From Longibaculum muris (GTDB lineage: Bacteria > Bacillota_I > Bacilli_A > Erysipelotrichales > Coprobacillaceae), in NCBI RefSeq assembly GCF_004343035.1, contig NZ_SMCQ01000028.1, positions 1-42,257 of the forward strand: 42,257 nt of DNA, written 5' to 3'. The notes below the pieces were generated by a model that saw nothing but the letters and a program-made list of their open reading frames with translations, made no database searches and was not told the origin of the DNA. Of this stretch, positions 25,042 to 32,703 are shown one piece after another. The first letter of the stretch is position 1; every line of letters begins with the position of its first letter. A program made the translations under genes and the position numbers.

Positions 25042-25900
25042 TGATTCTTGTCCCCCTTACATACAATAACATCACATCTTCGATTGTTGCTTTATCAATC
25101 ACTAAATCTTGATAAATTTTAGCAAAACTTTCTCTATCTTCAACTAAGACTTTATATTCAAAATCTTCTTTCTTATAAGCCAAAATATCTTTTTTATCCA
25201 TTGCTTCAAAAACTTTTTGACCACAATGAATCAATCCAAAATGATCATGAATATCTTCATATGATTTAGTAAACATGATTTCACCTTCATGAATAAAAAT
25301 AATATAATCAGCAATCTTATCTAAATCACTTGTTATATGAGATGACATTAAGACCCCATTATTTTCATCCATAATAAATTCCTGTAAAATTTCTAAAATT
25401 TCATCACGAATAATAGGATCAAGTCCGCTTGTTGCTTCATCAAGAATCAATAAACGAGGGTGATGAGCTAATTCAGCCGCAAAACATAATTTCATTTTCA
25501 TTCCTTTAGAAAACTTTTCAATCCGTTTATTTCTTGGTAAATTAAACTTATCAAGATATTCATTATAAAGCGTGCTATCCCAATTGTCATAAACCAATTT
25601 CATCATATTTTCGATATCCTGACATTTAAACTTTTCATTATAATGACAAGTATCATAAATAATTCCCATTTTTTGTTTTAAACGTTTCTCGTTTTCTCTC
25701 ATGTTTTCACCAAAAACATAGATTTCACCACTATCTTCTTTTAATAAATTTTCAATCAAGTTAATAATTGTAGATTTCCCAGTACCATTTTCACCAATCA
25801 ATCCAACAATTGTTCCAGTAGGAACAGATAATGAAATATTTTTTAATTGAAAATCATCAAATCCTTTATTTAAATTTTTTATTTCTAAAATCTTATCCAT
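25022..25900 (-). CDS. ABC transporter ATP-binding protein
   Basis: A 292-residue ATPase that powers the adjacent permease. Walker A is GENGTGKST at 36-44, the signature reads FSKGMKMKL (Lys-Gly where LSGGQ is usual, a form common in the BcrA-like group), and Walker B is LLILDEATSGLDP followed by the switch His in SSHI. The last 80 residues form a C-terminal domain of unknown role. AAGGGAGA lies before ATG; the gene starts directly after the GntR stop codon. Middle gene of a three-gene operon. Confidence 0.92.
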   Translation of the reverse strand: MDKILEIKNLNKGFDDFQLKNISLSVPTGTIVGLIGENGTGKSTIINLIENLLKEDSGEIYVFGENMRENEKRLKQKMGIIYDTCHYNEKFKCQDIENMMKLVYDNWDSTLYNEYLDKFNLPRNKRIEKFSKGMKMKLCFAAELAHHPRLLILDEATSGLDPIIRDEILEILQEFIMDENNGVLMSSHITSDLDKIADYIIFIHEGEIMFTKSYEDIHDHFGLIHCGQKVFEAMDKKDILAYKKEDFEYKVLVEDRESFAKIYQDLVIDKATIEDVMLLYVRGTRINESINL

Positions 25901-25901
25901 A

Positions 25902-26276
25902 TTAATCTCCCTTATAAAATAGCGTCAATATTTCTATGAGCTGTGACAATTCAATACCAGCCATCTTGCCTGTTTCAACAACTTCTTCAAGCTTTTCTTC
26001 AATCAAACGCAAATTTTCTTCTCTTAAAAAATCTTTATTTTGAGCTGATACAAATGTTCCTTTGCCAGCGACAGTTTCAATAAAACCATCACGTGATAAG
26101 TCTTCATATGCATGTTGAGCAGTAATCACACTGATATGTAGTGATTTTGCCAATGCGCGCATAGATGGCAAAGCATCACTAGGTTTCAATTCACCACTCA
26201 TAATCATAGCCTTTATTTGTGATGTAATTTGCTCATAGATAGGTTTATGAGAACTATTGCTCAAGATAATTTCCAA
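25902..26276 (-). CDS. GntR family (YtrA subfamily) repressor
   Basis: A 124-residue regulator: N-terminal winged helix (KPIYEQITSQIKAMIMSGEL through DGFIETVAGKGTF, about 11-76) and a short helical C-terminal dimerisation tail, as in the YtrA subgroup. The open frame extends to 26333, but the ribosome binding site GGAGGTG (26289-26283) lies inside that extension, six bases before a TTG at 26276; the protein then starts MEIILSNSSHKPIYEQI, as family members do. The gene lies first in the ABC transporter operon. Palindromes at its promoter suggest autoregulation. Confidence 0.85.
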   Translation of the reverse strand: MEIILSNSSHKPIYEQITSQIKAMIMSGELKPSDALPSMRALAKSLHISVITAQHAYEDLSRDGFIETVAGKGTFVSAQNKDFLREENLRLIEEKLEEVVETGKMAGIELSQLIEILTLFYKGD

Positions 26277-26311
26277 CTTATGCACCTCCATCTTACTTAT
26301 TGTACAAGTAC

Positions 26312-26340
26312 AGTATATACTATATAAGTACACTTGTCAA
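26312..26340 (-). promoter_or_regulatory. Promoter and probable operator of the GntR-ABC operon
   Basis: On the minus strand: TTGACA, exactly 17 bp, TATACT, a near-perfect vegetative promoter giving a leader of about 29 nt. The -10 lies inside the perfect palindrome AGTATATACT (26312-26321), and ACAAGT/ACTTGT half-sites flank the region. Strong promoter plus dyads over the -10 fits repression by the GntR protein. Confidence 0.75.
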
Positions 26341-26433
26341 TGACTCTAAAATTTTTTATTTAGCATTTTTTTCTCATAAAATAGTCATTCTTTTTCTAGG
26401 TAAAACATAATCTATAGATAGGAGGAACAAAAG

Positions 26434-26694
26434 ATGCGAGATCAAAATAACGAATATATTTCAGCATTAAAATTAGAAGACTTTAAAATTCTGTTAAAAG
26501 AATTTGATATTGAAATGGATGAAGAAACACAGAGAATGGTTCTCTCTATTATTAAAAACAATCAGTTTGCTTTAGTGCATGACCAATACCAATTTATTAT
26601 AGAGAACTATATAAAAAAATTGACAAGTGAATTCACTTGTCAAAAAGTTGTTGTTTTATTAAACAATTATTTTAAACCGCTATTGAAAGTTTGA
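26434..26694 (+). CDS. Small protein, possibly YqfT/DUF2624-like
   Basis: An 86-residue, helical, soluble protein. The order of segments ([18 protein letters not shown], then MVLSIIKN, then [20 protein letters not shown]) resembles DUF2624 proteins such as YqfT, which follow nfo in Bacillus; this is a weak similarity judged by eye and supported by the location next to nfo. Here the gene is convergent with nfo and overlaps its end by 28 bp. AGGAGG precedes ATG. A perfect 24-bp palindrome inside its coding region (26620-26643) is the terminator of the opposite strand. It ends in TGA. Confidence 0.65.
   Translation: MRDQNNEYISALKLEDFKILLKEFDIEMDEETQRMVLSIIKNNQFALVHDQYQFIIENYIKKLTSEFTCQKVVVLLNNYFKPLLKV
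26613..26643 (-). terminator. Terminator of cshB-nfo, inside an opposite-strand gene
   Basis: Perfect palindrome with 10-bp arms TTGACAAGTG/CACTTGTCAA around AATT (26620-26643), followed on the minus strand by seven T (26619-26613). It lies 24 bp after the nfo stop codon and entirely within the coding sequence of the plus-strand gene 26434-26694. Confidence 0.85.
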
Positions 26695-27530
26695 TTTTTA
26701 AACATTTCAATTTCTTCTTTATAAGGTGCCTGTTCACCTATATAAGGTGTTTCTAATATTTTAGGAACATCTTTTAATTTAGGATGATGAACAATATGAT
26801 TTAAGGTTTCAAAGCCAATATGTCCATATCCAATATTTTCATGACGATCTTTATGAGCCCCGCGTTCATTTTTAGAATCATTAACATGGACAACTAACAA
26901 ACGTTGTAACCCAATCTTTTCATCAAATTCATTTAAGATTTCATCAAATTTTGTTAAATCATAACCTGCATCATGAAGATGACATGTATCTAAACATACA
27001 CCCAAAAGTTCATGATGTTCAACGTTATCAATAATATAACGTAATTGATCAAAATCTCGTCCTAATTCACTTCCTTTACCAGCCATTGTTTCTAAAGCAA
27101 TATGTACACTTTGGTCAGGTGTTAAAACTTCATTTAAACCTTTAACGATTTGTTGAAGTCCAACTTCATCACCTGCTTTAACGTGTGATCCTGGATGTAA
27201 GACTAGTCGTGATACACCAATTGCTTCACATCTTTGGATTTCCTGTTTTAAAAAACTCACAGCTAATTCATAAGTTTCAGGTTTAATTGTATTAGCTAAA
27301 TTGATGATATAAGGTGCATGAACAACAACATCATCGATATTGATATGATTTTCTTCCATCAATGCTTTTGCTTCATCAACGCGCAATTGATCAATTGGTT
27401 TACGTGCGGTATTTTGGGGAGCACCTGTATAAAACATGAAAGTTGTAGAGCCATAAGACAAAGCTTCTTTAACTGAGCCAAGCATCATTTCTTTCCCTTT
27501 TAAAGAGACATGACTACCAATCTTTAACAT
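26667..27530 (-). CDS. nfo: Endonuclease IV (apurinic/apyrimidinic endonuclease)
   Basis: Zinc-dependent AP endonuclease acting in base excision repair. The 287-residue TIM-barrel protein begins [14 protein letters not shown] and keeps family motifs [67 protein letters not shown] and the final LETP, which together supply the three-zinc ligands. Its ATG overlaps the TAA stop of the helicase gene (TAATG), so translation is coupled. In Bacillus the nfo gene also follows the cshB helicase; in spores it is known to repair AP sites. Confidence 0.95.
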   Translation of the reverse strand: MLKIGSHVSLKGKEMMLGSVKEALSYGSTTFMFYTGAPQNTARKPIDQLRVDEAKALMEENHINIDDVVVHAPYIINLANTIKPETYELAVSFLKQEIQRCEAIGVSRLVLHPGSHVKAGDEVGLQQIVKGLNEVLTPDQSVHIALETMAGKGSELGRDFDQLRYIIDNVEHHELLGVCLDTCHLHDAGYDLTKFDEILNEFDEKIGLQRLLVVHVNDSKNERGAHKDRHENIGYGHIGFETLNHIVHHPKLKDVPKILETPYIGEQAPYKEEIEMFKNQTFNSGLK

Positions 27531-28900
27531 TATTGTGATTCCCTTTCACGTTTTTCTCTTTGAGCTTGTTTTGCTCGTTCTTTCTTTTGACGCTTAATAT
27601 CTTGTCTGATAATTGCTCTTTTTTCTTGTTTTACCATTTTTTCAATAACTCTTTTTCTTTTCTTTTTATAACCAGGTTTAACTTTTGTTGGTTTTCTCAC
27701 AATAGAAGAAATCTTTTGTTCTAATTCAGTTTGATGTTTTTGTCTTGATTTACGTTTTTCACGTTCTTTTGACTCAACAAATTGATTTCCTTTTAATTCC
27801 TTCACTTCAAAATGAATCCCTTTTTTCTCCAATGCTTCAACAATACTTTGATTACTTGTATCATACATACTATAACATTCACCAGTATATTTTCCACGTC
27901 CACAACGTCCACTACGATGAATATAAAAATCTAATTCAGTTGGAAATTCCATATTAATAATATGACTTGCTCCATCAATATCAATCCCTCTAGCAGCAAT
28001 ATCCGTTGCCACAATATATTGATACTCCATATTTTTAATACGTCTCATCATTTGACGTCTTTCTCTTGGTTCAAGGTTCCCATGAATTTCTCCAACTTTA
28101 TAACCATCTTCTCTTAAACGATGAGCAATATCCTCTACTTCATTTCTTTTATTACAGAAAATCAAACAAATATAAGGATCAATAATAGACATAACTTCTT
28201 TTAAAACTTCATAACGTTGACGATGTTTTGTAGGAACTAAATAGTGAGAGATATTACGTGAAGTTGATAAATGTTCATCAATTTCAATAATCTTAGGTGC
28301 TTTCATATATTTTTGTAAGAATGGTCTTAGCATTTGTGGAATAGTTGCTGAAAAGACCATCATTTGAAGATTATCTTTCATCTTTGATAGAACTGCATCA
28401 ATATCTTCTAAATATCCAAATTCTAATGTCATATCTGCTTCATCCACAACAAAAATATCTGCTGTTGTAATACGTAAAGCTTGTTCATCTAAAGATAAAT
28501 CTTTAATTCTTCCTGGTGTCCCGATCACAATATGAGGTTGTGTTGATAATTTGTTAATTGCTTTTTGTTTATCACTTCCCCCAATAATTAAAGATACTTT
28601 TAAATCTGGATTATGTTTAACAAATAATTTTGCATGTTCATAAATTTGTGATGCTAATTCTCTGGTTGGTGCTGTAATTACAGCTTGAACACAATCCTTT
28701 TCAACATCTATCATATCCATAATTGGAATTAAAAAAGCATGTGTTTTCCCTGTTCCAGTTTGCGAAATCCCAATGACATCAATATATTTATAAACCAAAG
28801 GTATTACTGATTTTTGAATGTTTGTAGGACTTTTAAAGTTCAACTCTTGAATTGTTTCTTTCACAAAGGGTTGAAATTGATATTGTTCAAATAATTTCAT
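27530..28900 (-). CDS. cshB: DEAD-box RNA helicase, CshB-like
   Basis: A 456-residue ATP-dependent RNA helicase. Visible motifs: Q motif region (FKSPTNIQ), Walker A SQTGTGKT at 46-53, PTRELA at 78-83, DEAD at 153-156, SAT at 184-186, and in the second domain [14 protein letters not shown] and [11 protein letters not shown] Lys/Arg-rich tail of about 80 residues would bind RNA. Position before nfo and beside a yqfQ-like gene supports CshB, which acts in RNA decay and cold adaptation. The start at 28900 has AAGGAGG seven bases before it; the longer frame has no such site. Confidence 0.88.
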   Translation of the reverse strand: MKLFEQYQFQPFVKETIQELNFKSPTNIQKSVIPLVYKYIDVIGISQTGTGKTHAFLIPIMDMIDVEKDCVQAVITAPTRELASQIYEHAKLFVKHNPDLKVSLIIGGSDKQKAINKLSTQPHIVIGTPGRIKDLSLDEQALRITTADIFVVDEADMTLEFGYLEDIDAVLSKMKDNLQMMVFSATIPQMLRPFLQKYMKAPKIIEIDEHLSTSRNISHYLVPTKHRQRYEVLKEVMSIIDPYICLIFCNKRNEVEDIAHRLREDGYKVGEIHGNLEPRERRQMMRRIKNMEYQYIVATDIAARGIDIDGASHIINMEFPTELDFYIHRSGRCGRGKYTGECYSMYDTSNQSIVEALEKKGIHFEVKELKGNQFVESKEREKRKSRQKHQTELEQKISSIVRKPTKVKPGYKKKRKRVIEKMVKQEKRAIIRQDIKRQKKERAKQAQREKRERESQ

Positions 28901-28926
28901 AAAAACGCCTCCTTTCAAGCCTTTTG

Positions 28927-28955
28927 ATTATACAATAAATTGTCTAAAAAAGCAA
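28927..28955 (-). promoter_or_regulatory. Promoter of cshB-nfo
   Basis: On the minus strand TTGCTT, 17-bp spacer, TATAAT, giving a leader of about 20 nt that contains the AAGGAGG site. A 7-bp hairpin, AAGCAAA/TTTGCTT (28950-28956 with 28961-28967), overlaps the -35; followed by T residues it could also stop antisense read-through. Confidence 0.6.
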
Positions 28956-29035
28956 AATACTTTGCTTATATTCTTCATTTTTTCTAATGAACACTCTTTT
29001 TGTTTTCACATATATTGAAATAGGAGGTGTTAATC

Positions 29036-29386
29036 ATGTATCCGCAATATCCACAGATTCCTTATGAGTACCCACCATATCAATCCATGCCGATGATGTA
29101 TCCAATGATGCAAAAGCCTTCACTTTTACAATCTATGAAATACTCTTTAAATCAACTATCAATGTCATCAACAATTAGAACAGCACAAAAAACCCTTTAT
29201 ACTGTTAATCAAATTATACCCATTGTTAATCAATTAAGACCTGTTGTACACAATGCAAAAACAGCTTTTCGCGTTGTTAAAGCAGTAAAACAATTTGATT
29301 TTGAAGATGTATCTGAAGAAATTGATCAAAATGTTAATGAAGATAGTCCTGTTTTTCAAAATATGTTTCCAAAAGAAAAAGCCTAA
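29036..29386 (+). CDS. YqfQ/VrrA-like protein
   Basis: A 116-residue protein with a Pro/Tyr/Met-rich N-terminus (about 1-27, coat-like composition) and a helical section TIRTAQKTLYTVNQIIPIVN followed by QLRPVVHNAKTAF that matches the YqfQ family of Bacillus (family recall, not a search). The family's function is unknown; VrrA is known for variable repeats. Location beside cshB and near ispH matches the Bacillus order ispH-yqfQ-cshB-nfo, but here it is divergent from cshB. AGGAGGTG precedes ATG at 29036; the in-frame GTG at 29027 is part of that site. Confidence 0.75.
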   Translation: MYPQYPQIPYEYPPYQSMPMMYPMMQKPSLLQSMKYSLNQLSMSSTIRTAQKTLYTVNQIIPIVNQLRPVVHNAKTAFRVVKAVKQFDFEDVSEEIDQNVNEDSPVFQNMFPKEKA

Positions 29387-29397
29387 TCAGGCTTTTT
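29376..29397. terminator. Bidirectional terminator, yqfQ-like and MutS-like genes
   Basis: Nine-bp stem AAAAAGCCT/AGGCTTTTT with a 4-nt loop, T runs on both strands. It overlaps the stop codons of both convergent genes. Confidence 0.9.
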
Positions 29398-30951
29398 TAG
29401 TGTATCAATAATTCCTTGTGGATAATCATAAACACTTAACAAGGCAATCGCATTACCAACTTGGCAAACCCCATCATGAATCTTATAATCACAACATAGT
29501 TGTCCATCTTTTACATAATCATTAAAACAATATTTTTGAATATCTGCAAAAGCTTTAATAATAGATAAATCATGAGTTGTAATAAAAACTTGTGAAGAAC
29601 TTTCAAAAAGATATTTTAAGATAGCATAAGAAATAGCCACTCTTTCCTTTTCATTTGTTCCTCTTAAGATTTCATCAATAAAGATTAAACAACGATGAGC
29701 TGTTGACATATCAATAATCTTCTTTAAAGTCTTAACTTCTTTGACAAAATAACTTTCACCAGATTCTAAATCATCTTTCATATGAATTGCACTACATACA
29801 TGATAAGGATAATATTGCCATTGACTTGCAAAACAAGTATGCAATGATTTTGCAAGTAAAGTATTAACTCCTATCATTTTAATAAAAGTTGATTTCCCTG
29901 AAGCATTTGATCCTGTAATAATACAAGATTGATCACTTGAAAAACTATTTTTAACTGGATTTTCTAATAATGGATGATAACCATCTTCAAAAGCAATAAT
30001 AGGTGTAGATGATAACTCTGGAATACATGTTTCATATCTTTTTCTTAGCGTCATAACTGAAATTGCCATATCTACACATCCAACATATTCATAAGCTTCC
30101 AAAACATCTTGAGCTAATTCTTCTTTATGTTTAAATAAAATCAAGCATTGAAAAACTGGAATCATGAACATCCCTTTGATAATCTCCATGAAATAAAAAG
30201 CATCAATTTTTTCAAGCTGATGAAACATCTGCGTTATTAACGTATACTTTTTCACTCTTTTCACCATTTTTGCTATTTTATGTTGATCTTCTAAAGCATA
30301 AACATGTGCTTTCATCAATTGATCCAAACATTCCACCAAATAACAATAACTTAAAACTTCACTCATTAAATGCTCTGTCTTATGCTTATAATATGCATAA
30401 GTGGTCATCATTGTTGCAAAATAAAAACCTACAAATAAAAGAATATCAATTCCCACAACAAAGTAAAAACCAAACAATAAAAAGGGAATCAACATTAATG
30501 TAACAATAACAATCCGATCAATAAAAGAAAAAATATCTTCATGTTCAAATAATTTCAAAGATTCACTATATTGACGACTCAATTGATACAAAGCATAAAT
30601 TGATTGAGCAAGAGTTGTTTGATCGTCTAGTCTAGCAATCGTATTTTCTAACAACTCATGATGTGTAGGATTAACAAAAAACTTACCATACATATATTCT
30701 CGTCCTACATCACTATAAGTAAAATCAACTCTAGCAAAAACTTCACGCATCTCTAAATCATCAATCACTTGTTCATCTATATCTTTTTCTTGAATCGCAT
30801 CGCGATATTCACCAGTGATTTCACTCTTTCCATTAGCCAAACGAAAATCAAACATTGAAATCAAACGTCTTTTCGTCAAACTATTCGCAATAATTCTTAT
30901 GATTACCATCATCACAAGCATACAAAGCATAACCAATAACATGACATACAT
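29383..30951 (-). CDS. Membrane-anchored MutS-like ATPase
   Basis: A 522-residue protein with the ATPase domain of MutS but without its mismatch-binding domains. An N-terminal hydrophobic helix (about 2-24) and a hydrophobic pair near 150-185 place it in the membrane. The C-terminal domain has Walker A GSNASGKST at 347-355, the MutS-type ESGESYFVKEV segment, Walker B with Asp426-Glu427 (LIFIDEILRGTNEKER) and the THD switch. Such MutS-family proteins occur in many Firmicutes and are not linked to mismatch repair; their role is unknown. The start at 30951 follows AAGGGGG; the longer frame starts in the promoter. A MerR-type promoter lies directly upstream. Confidence 0.85.
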   Translation of the reverse strand: MYVMLLVMLCMLVMMVIIRIIANSLTKRRLISMFDFRLANGKSEITGEYRDAIQEKDIDEQVIDDLEMREVFARVDFTYSDVGREYMYGKFFVNPTHHELLENTIARLDDQTTLAQSIYALYQLSRQYSESLKLFEHEDIFSFIDRIVIVTLMLIPFLLFGFYFVVGIDILLFVGFYFATMMTTYAYYKHKTEHLMSEVLSYCYLVECLDQLMKAHVYALEDQHKIAKMVKRVKKYTLITQMFHQLEKIDAFYFMEIIKGMFMIPVFQCLILFKHKEELAQDVLEAYEYVGCVDMAISVMTLRKRYETCIPELSSTPIIAFEDGYHPLLENPVKNSFSSDQSCIITGSNASGKSTFIKMIGVNTLLAKSLHTCFASQWQYYPYHVCSAIHMKDDLESGESYFVKEVKTLKKIIDMSTAHRCLIFIDEILRGTNEKERVAISYAILKYLFESSSQVFITTHDLSIIKAFADIQKYCFNDYVKDGQLCCDYKIHDGVCQVGNAIALLSVYDYPQGIIDTLKKPD

Positions 30952-30975
30952 GATAAAGCCCCCTTTTGTAGCTTC

Positions 30976-31006
30976 ACTATACAACCAATCCCTTAGGGAA
31001 TGTCAA
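30976..31006 (-). promoter_or_regulatory. MerR-type promoter (19-bp spacer with dyad) of the MutS-like gene
   Basis: On the minus strand TTGACA (31006-31001), a spacer of 19 bp, then TATAGT (30981-30976). The spacer carries an 11-bp dyad, TCCCT-A-AGGGA (30989-30999). An over-long spacer with a dyad inside is the classic arrangement of promoters activated by MerR-family proteins. The gene immediately upstream encodes a MerR protein, the likely activator. Confidence 0.75.
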
Positions 31007-31585
31007 TTATTTTTTTAATTTTTGATAAATTTGATAAGCAAATACCTTTATACGTGGTGATGCATATATCGAAAACGAAATCAAAACAAGCACAGATGAT
31101 ATCATTTCATAAATATCATCTTGTCCCTGAGATTTTGAAGCAAGCATAACTGCTAAAAACATTAACCAAAAAATCAATTTTTCAAAATCAATTGTAAAAC
31201 GTTGAAAGGTTGTTCTTTCTTTCAGTTTAAAGGCTTGGTCTAAATCCTGAGACAATGAACTCATATCTTCTTGTCTTTCAATACATTCTTGTACAGAATC
31301 AATGAAATCAATAGATGTTTCTATATCATAGATTTGTTTTTGATAATCAGCTTTTTTCTTTTCAAATAATTCATAATGATGTTCAATTAAAATTTCTTTA
31401 ATTTCAGCAATTGTAAAATTCATTTGTCTTAATTGTTTTATTCTTAAAAGCATTTGTTGTTCATGTTTATGATAAACACGATAACCTTTGTTATCTTTTT
31501 GTGGTTGAATTAATCCTTTTTCTTCATAGAGATTAATGGCTTTTTTAGAAATTCTTAATTTTTTAGATAATTCTTGTATATACAT
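31007..31585 (-). CDS. MerR family regulator with C-terminal membrane helices
   Basis: A 192-residue regulator: MerR winged helix at the N-terminus (MYIQELSKKLRISKKAINLY, then GYRVYHKHEQQML), a coiled-coil linker (about 80-125), then two predicted membrane helices (FWLMFLAVMLAS and MISSVLVLISFSIYAS) in place of the usual effector domain. It may sense a membrane state. The start at 31585 has AAAGGAG five bases before it; the open frame runs further only through the intergenic region. Its promoter overlaps that of divergent ispH. The downstream MutS-like gene has a MerR-type promoter. Confidence 0.85.
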   Translation of the reverse strand: MYIQELSKKLRISKKAINLYEEKGLIQPQKDNKGYRVYHKHEQQMLLRIKQLRQMNFTIAEIKEILIEHHYELFEKKKADYQKQIYDIETSIDFIDSVQECIERQEDMSSLSQDLDQAFKLKERTTFQRFTIDFEKLIFWLMFLAVMLASKSQGQDDIYEMISSVLVLISFSIYASPRIKVFAYQIYQKLKK

Positions 31586-31610
31586 AATAACTCCTTTAGT
31601 TGATAATATT

Positions 31611-31639
31611 ATTATATCGAGATTATTTTTGATAAGCAA
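31611..31639 (-). promoter_or_regulatory. Promoter of the MerR gene
   Basis: On the minus strand TTGCTT, 17-bp spacer, TATAAT. It lies back to back with the ispH promoter; the -35 regions overlap, so the two may compete for polymerase. Confidence 0.6.
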
Positions 31640-31646
31640 CAAATTA

Positions 31647-31655
31647 TGGTATAAT
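31647..31655 (+). promoter_or_regulatory. Extended -10 promoter of ispH
   Basis: A perfect extended -10, TGgTATAAT, with a TTTTGA -35 candidate 17 bp upstream. The predicted start falls close to the GAGGTGATC ribosome binding site, so the leader is short. Confidence 0.6.
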
Positions 31656-31673
31656 GCTAGTGAGGTGATCGAA

Positions 31674-32585
31674 ATGGAAGTAAAAGCCATAGTTCCTAGA
31701 GGTTATTGTAAAGGTGTTGTTAGAGCAATTGATATTGCTAAAAAAGCAAGTTGTCAAGATGATGATGTTTATATTTTAGGAATGATTGTGCATAATCAAT
31801 ATATTGTGAATGCTTTAGAAGAATTGGGAATTTATACCATTGATCAAAAAGGAAAAACAAGATTAGAGTTATTAGATGAAATTGATTATGGAACAGTTAT
31901 TATTACAGCTCATGGAGCGAGTGAGCAGGTGTTTAAAAAGGCTCAGGAAAAAGGGTTAAAGGTTATTGATGCTTCGTGTTTAGATGTCATTAAGACTCAT
32001 GATTTAATTAAAGATAAATTAAAAGATGGCTATGAAATATTATATATTGGTAAAGCTGGTCATCCTGAAGCGGAAGGTGCTATTTCTATCAATGAACAAA
32101 AGATCCATTTAATTACAAAAAAAGAAGATCTTGATAACCTAGATCCAACAATTCATTATGTCATAACCAACCAAACAACAATGTCTTTATATGATGTCTA
32201 TGATTTATGTGAATATGCTAAAGAAAAACTTCCTCATGTTGAAATAGCTAAAGAAACATGTACTGCAACCAAAATCAGACAAGAAGCTATTCAAAATATG
32301 GATGAAGATATTGATATTGTTTTTATTGTTGGTGATCCTCATTCTAATAATACCCAAAAGCTTGCATCGATTGCAAAAAAGAATAGAGAAGTTTATATGA
32401 TTGAAAGCATTGATGATTTAGATGTGAAAACCTTGAAAGGAAAAAAGAAGGCAGCTGTTTCTTCAGGTGCTTCAACCCCAACATATTTAACGAATCAAGT
32501 TATTGATTTTTTAAAGCAATTTGATGAAAATAATCCAAATACCTATCAAAAACCAGTTATTGATAAATCAAAAATATTAAGTTAA
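31674..32585 (+). CDS. ispH: 4-hydroxy-3-methylbut-2-enyl diphosphate reductase
   Basis: Last step of the MEP pathway: reduces HMBPP to IPP and DMAPP on a [4Fe-4S] cluster. The 303-residue protein has the three cluster ligands Cys12 (PRGYCKGV), Cys102 (DASCLDV) and Cys196 (KETCTAT), plus ITAHGAS and the SGASTPTYL motif near the C-terminus. GAGGTGATC precedes ATG at 31674. The frame stays open upstream to 31536, but that part overlaps the MerR gene and lacks a ribosome binding site. In Bacillus ispH lies beside yqfQ and cshB, as it nearly does here. Confidence 0.96.
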   Translation: MEVKAIVPRGYCKGVVRAIDIAKKASCQDDDVYILGMIVHNQYIVNALEELGIYTIDQKGKTRLELLDEIDYGTVIITAHGASEQVFKKAQEKGLKVIDASCLDVIKTHDLIKDKLKDGYEILYIGKAGHPEAEGAISINEQKIHLITKKEDLDNLDPTIHYVITNQTTMSLYDVYDLCEYAKEKLPHVEIAKETCTATKIRQEAIQNMDEDIDIVFIVGDPHSNNTQKLASIAKKNREVYMIESIDDLDVKTLKGKKKAAVSSGASTPTYLTNQVIDFLKQFDENNPNTYQKPVIDKSKILS

Positions 32586-32607
32586 AATGCAATTTCTTTG
32601 CATTTTT
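32584..32607 (+). terminator. Intrinsic terminator of ispH
   Basis: Nine-bp stem AAAATGCAA/TTGCATTTT (32584-32592 with 32598-32606) with a 5-nt loop, ending in T residues; overlaps the stop codon. Confidence 0.8.
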
Positions 32608-32657
32608 GCTTTTGCAACCAATAGTTTACACTTTCAAAGTAGAGTTGGTAGTCGCAA

Positions 32658-32692
32658 CCTAAGTCTTTTTCATATAATGAGAGTGTCTTAGG
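32658..32692 (+). promoter_or_regulatory. Promoter region of the MFS gene
   Basis: TATAAT at 32673-32678 is a perfect -10, without a good -35. Inverted repeats CCTAAG (32658-32663) and CTTAGG (32687-32692) flank it; the second arm touches the GGGAGG ribosome binding site. GCAACC occurs twice upstream. These could be operator sites, but none is typical enough to name a regulator. Confidence 0.4.
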
Positions 32693-32703
32693 GAGGTATG
32701 ACA

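Noticed and set aside
28991-29017. Late-sporulation (sigma K-like) promoter before the yqfQ-like gene: AC, 16 bp, CATATATTG
   Set aside because: The implied transcription start would fall in or after the AGGAGG site, leaving no usable leader, and the -10 match is imperfect.
31536-31673. N-terminal extension of ispH
   Set aside because: The frame is open but overlaps the MerR gene and its promoter, with no ribosome binding site; the protein start at 31674 matches the IspH family.
32608-32703. MerR-type promoter before the MFS gene (TTTACA with ACTTTCAAAGT dyad)
   Set aside because: No acceptable -10 occurs at 19-20 bp from TTTACA; the real TATAAT lies much further downstream.
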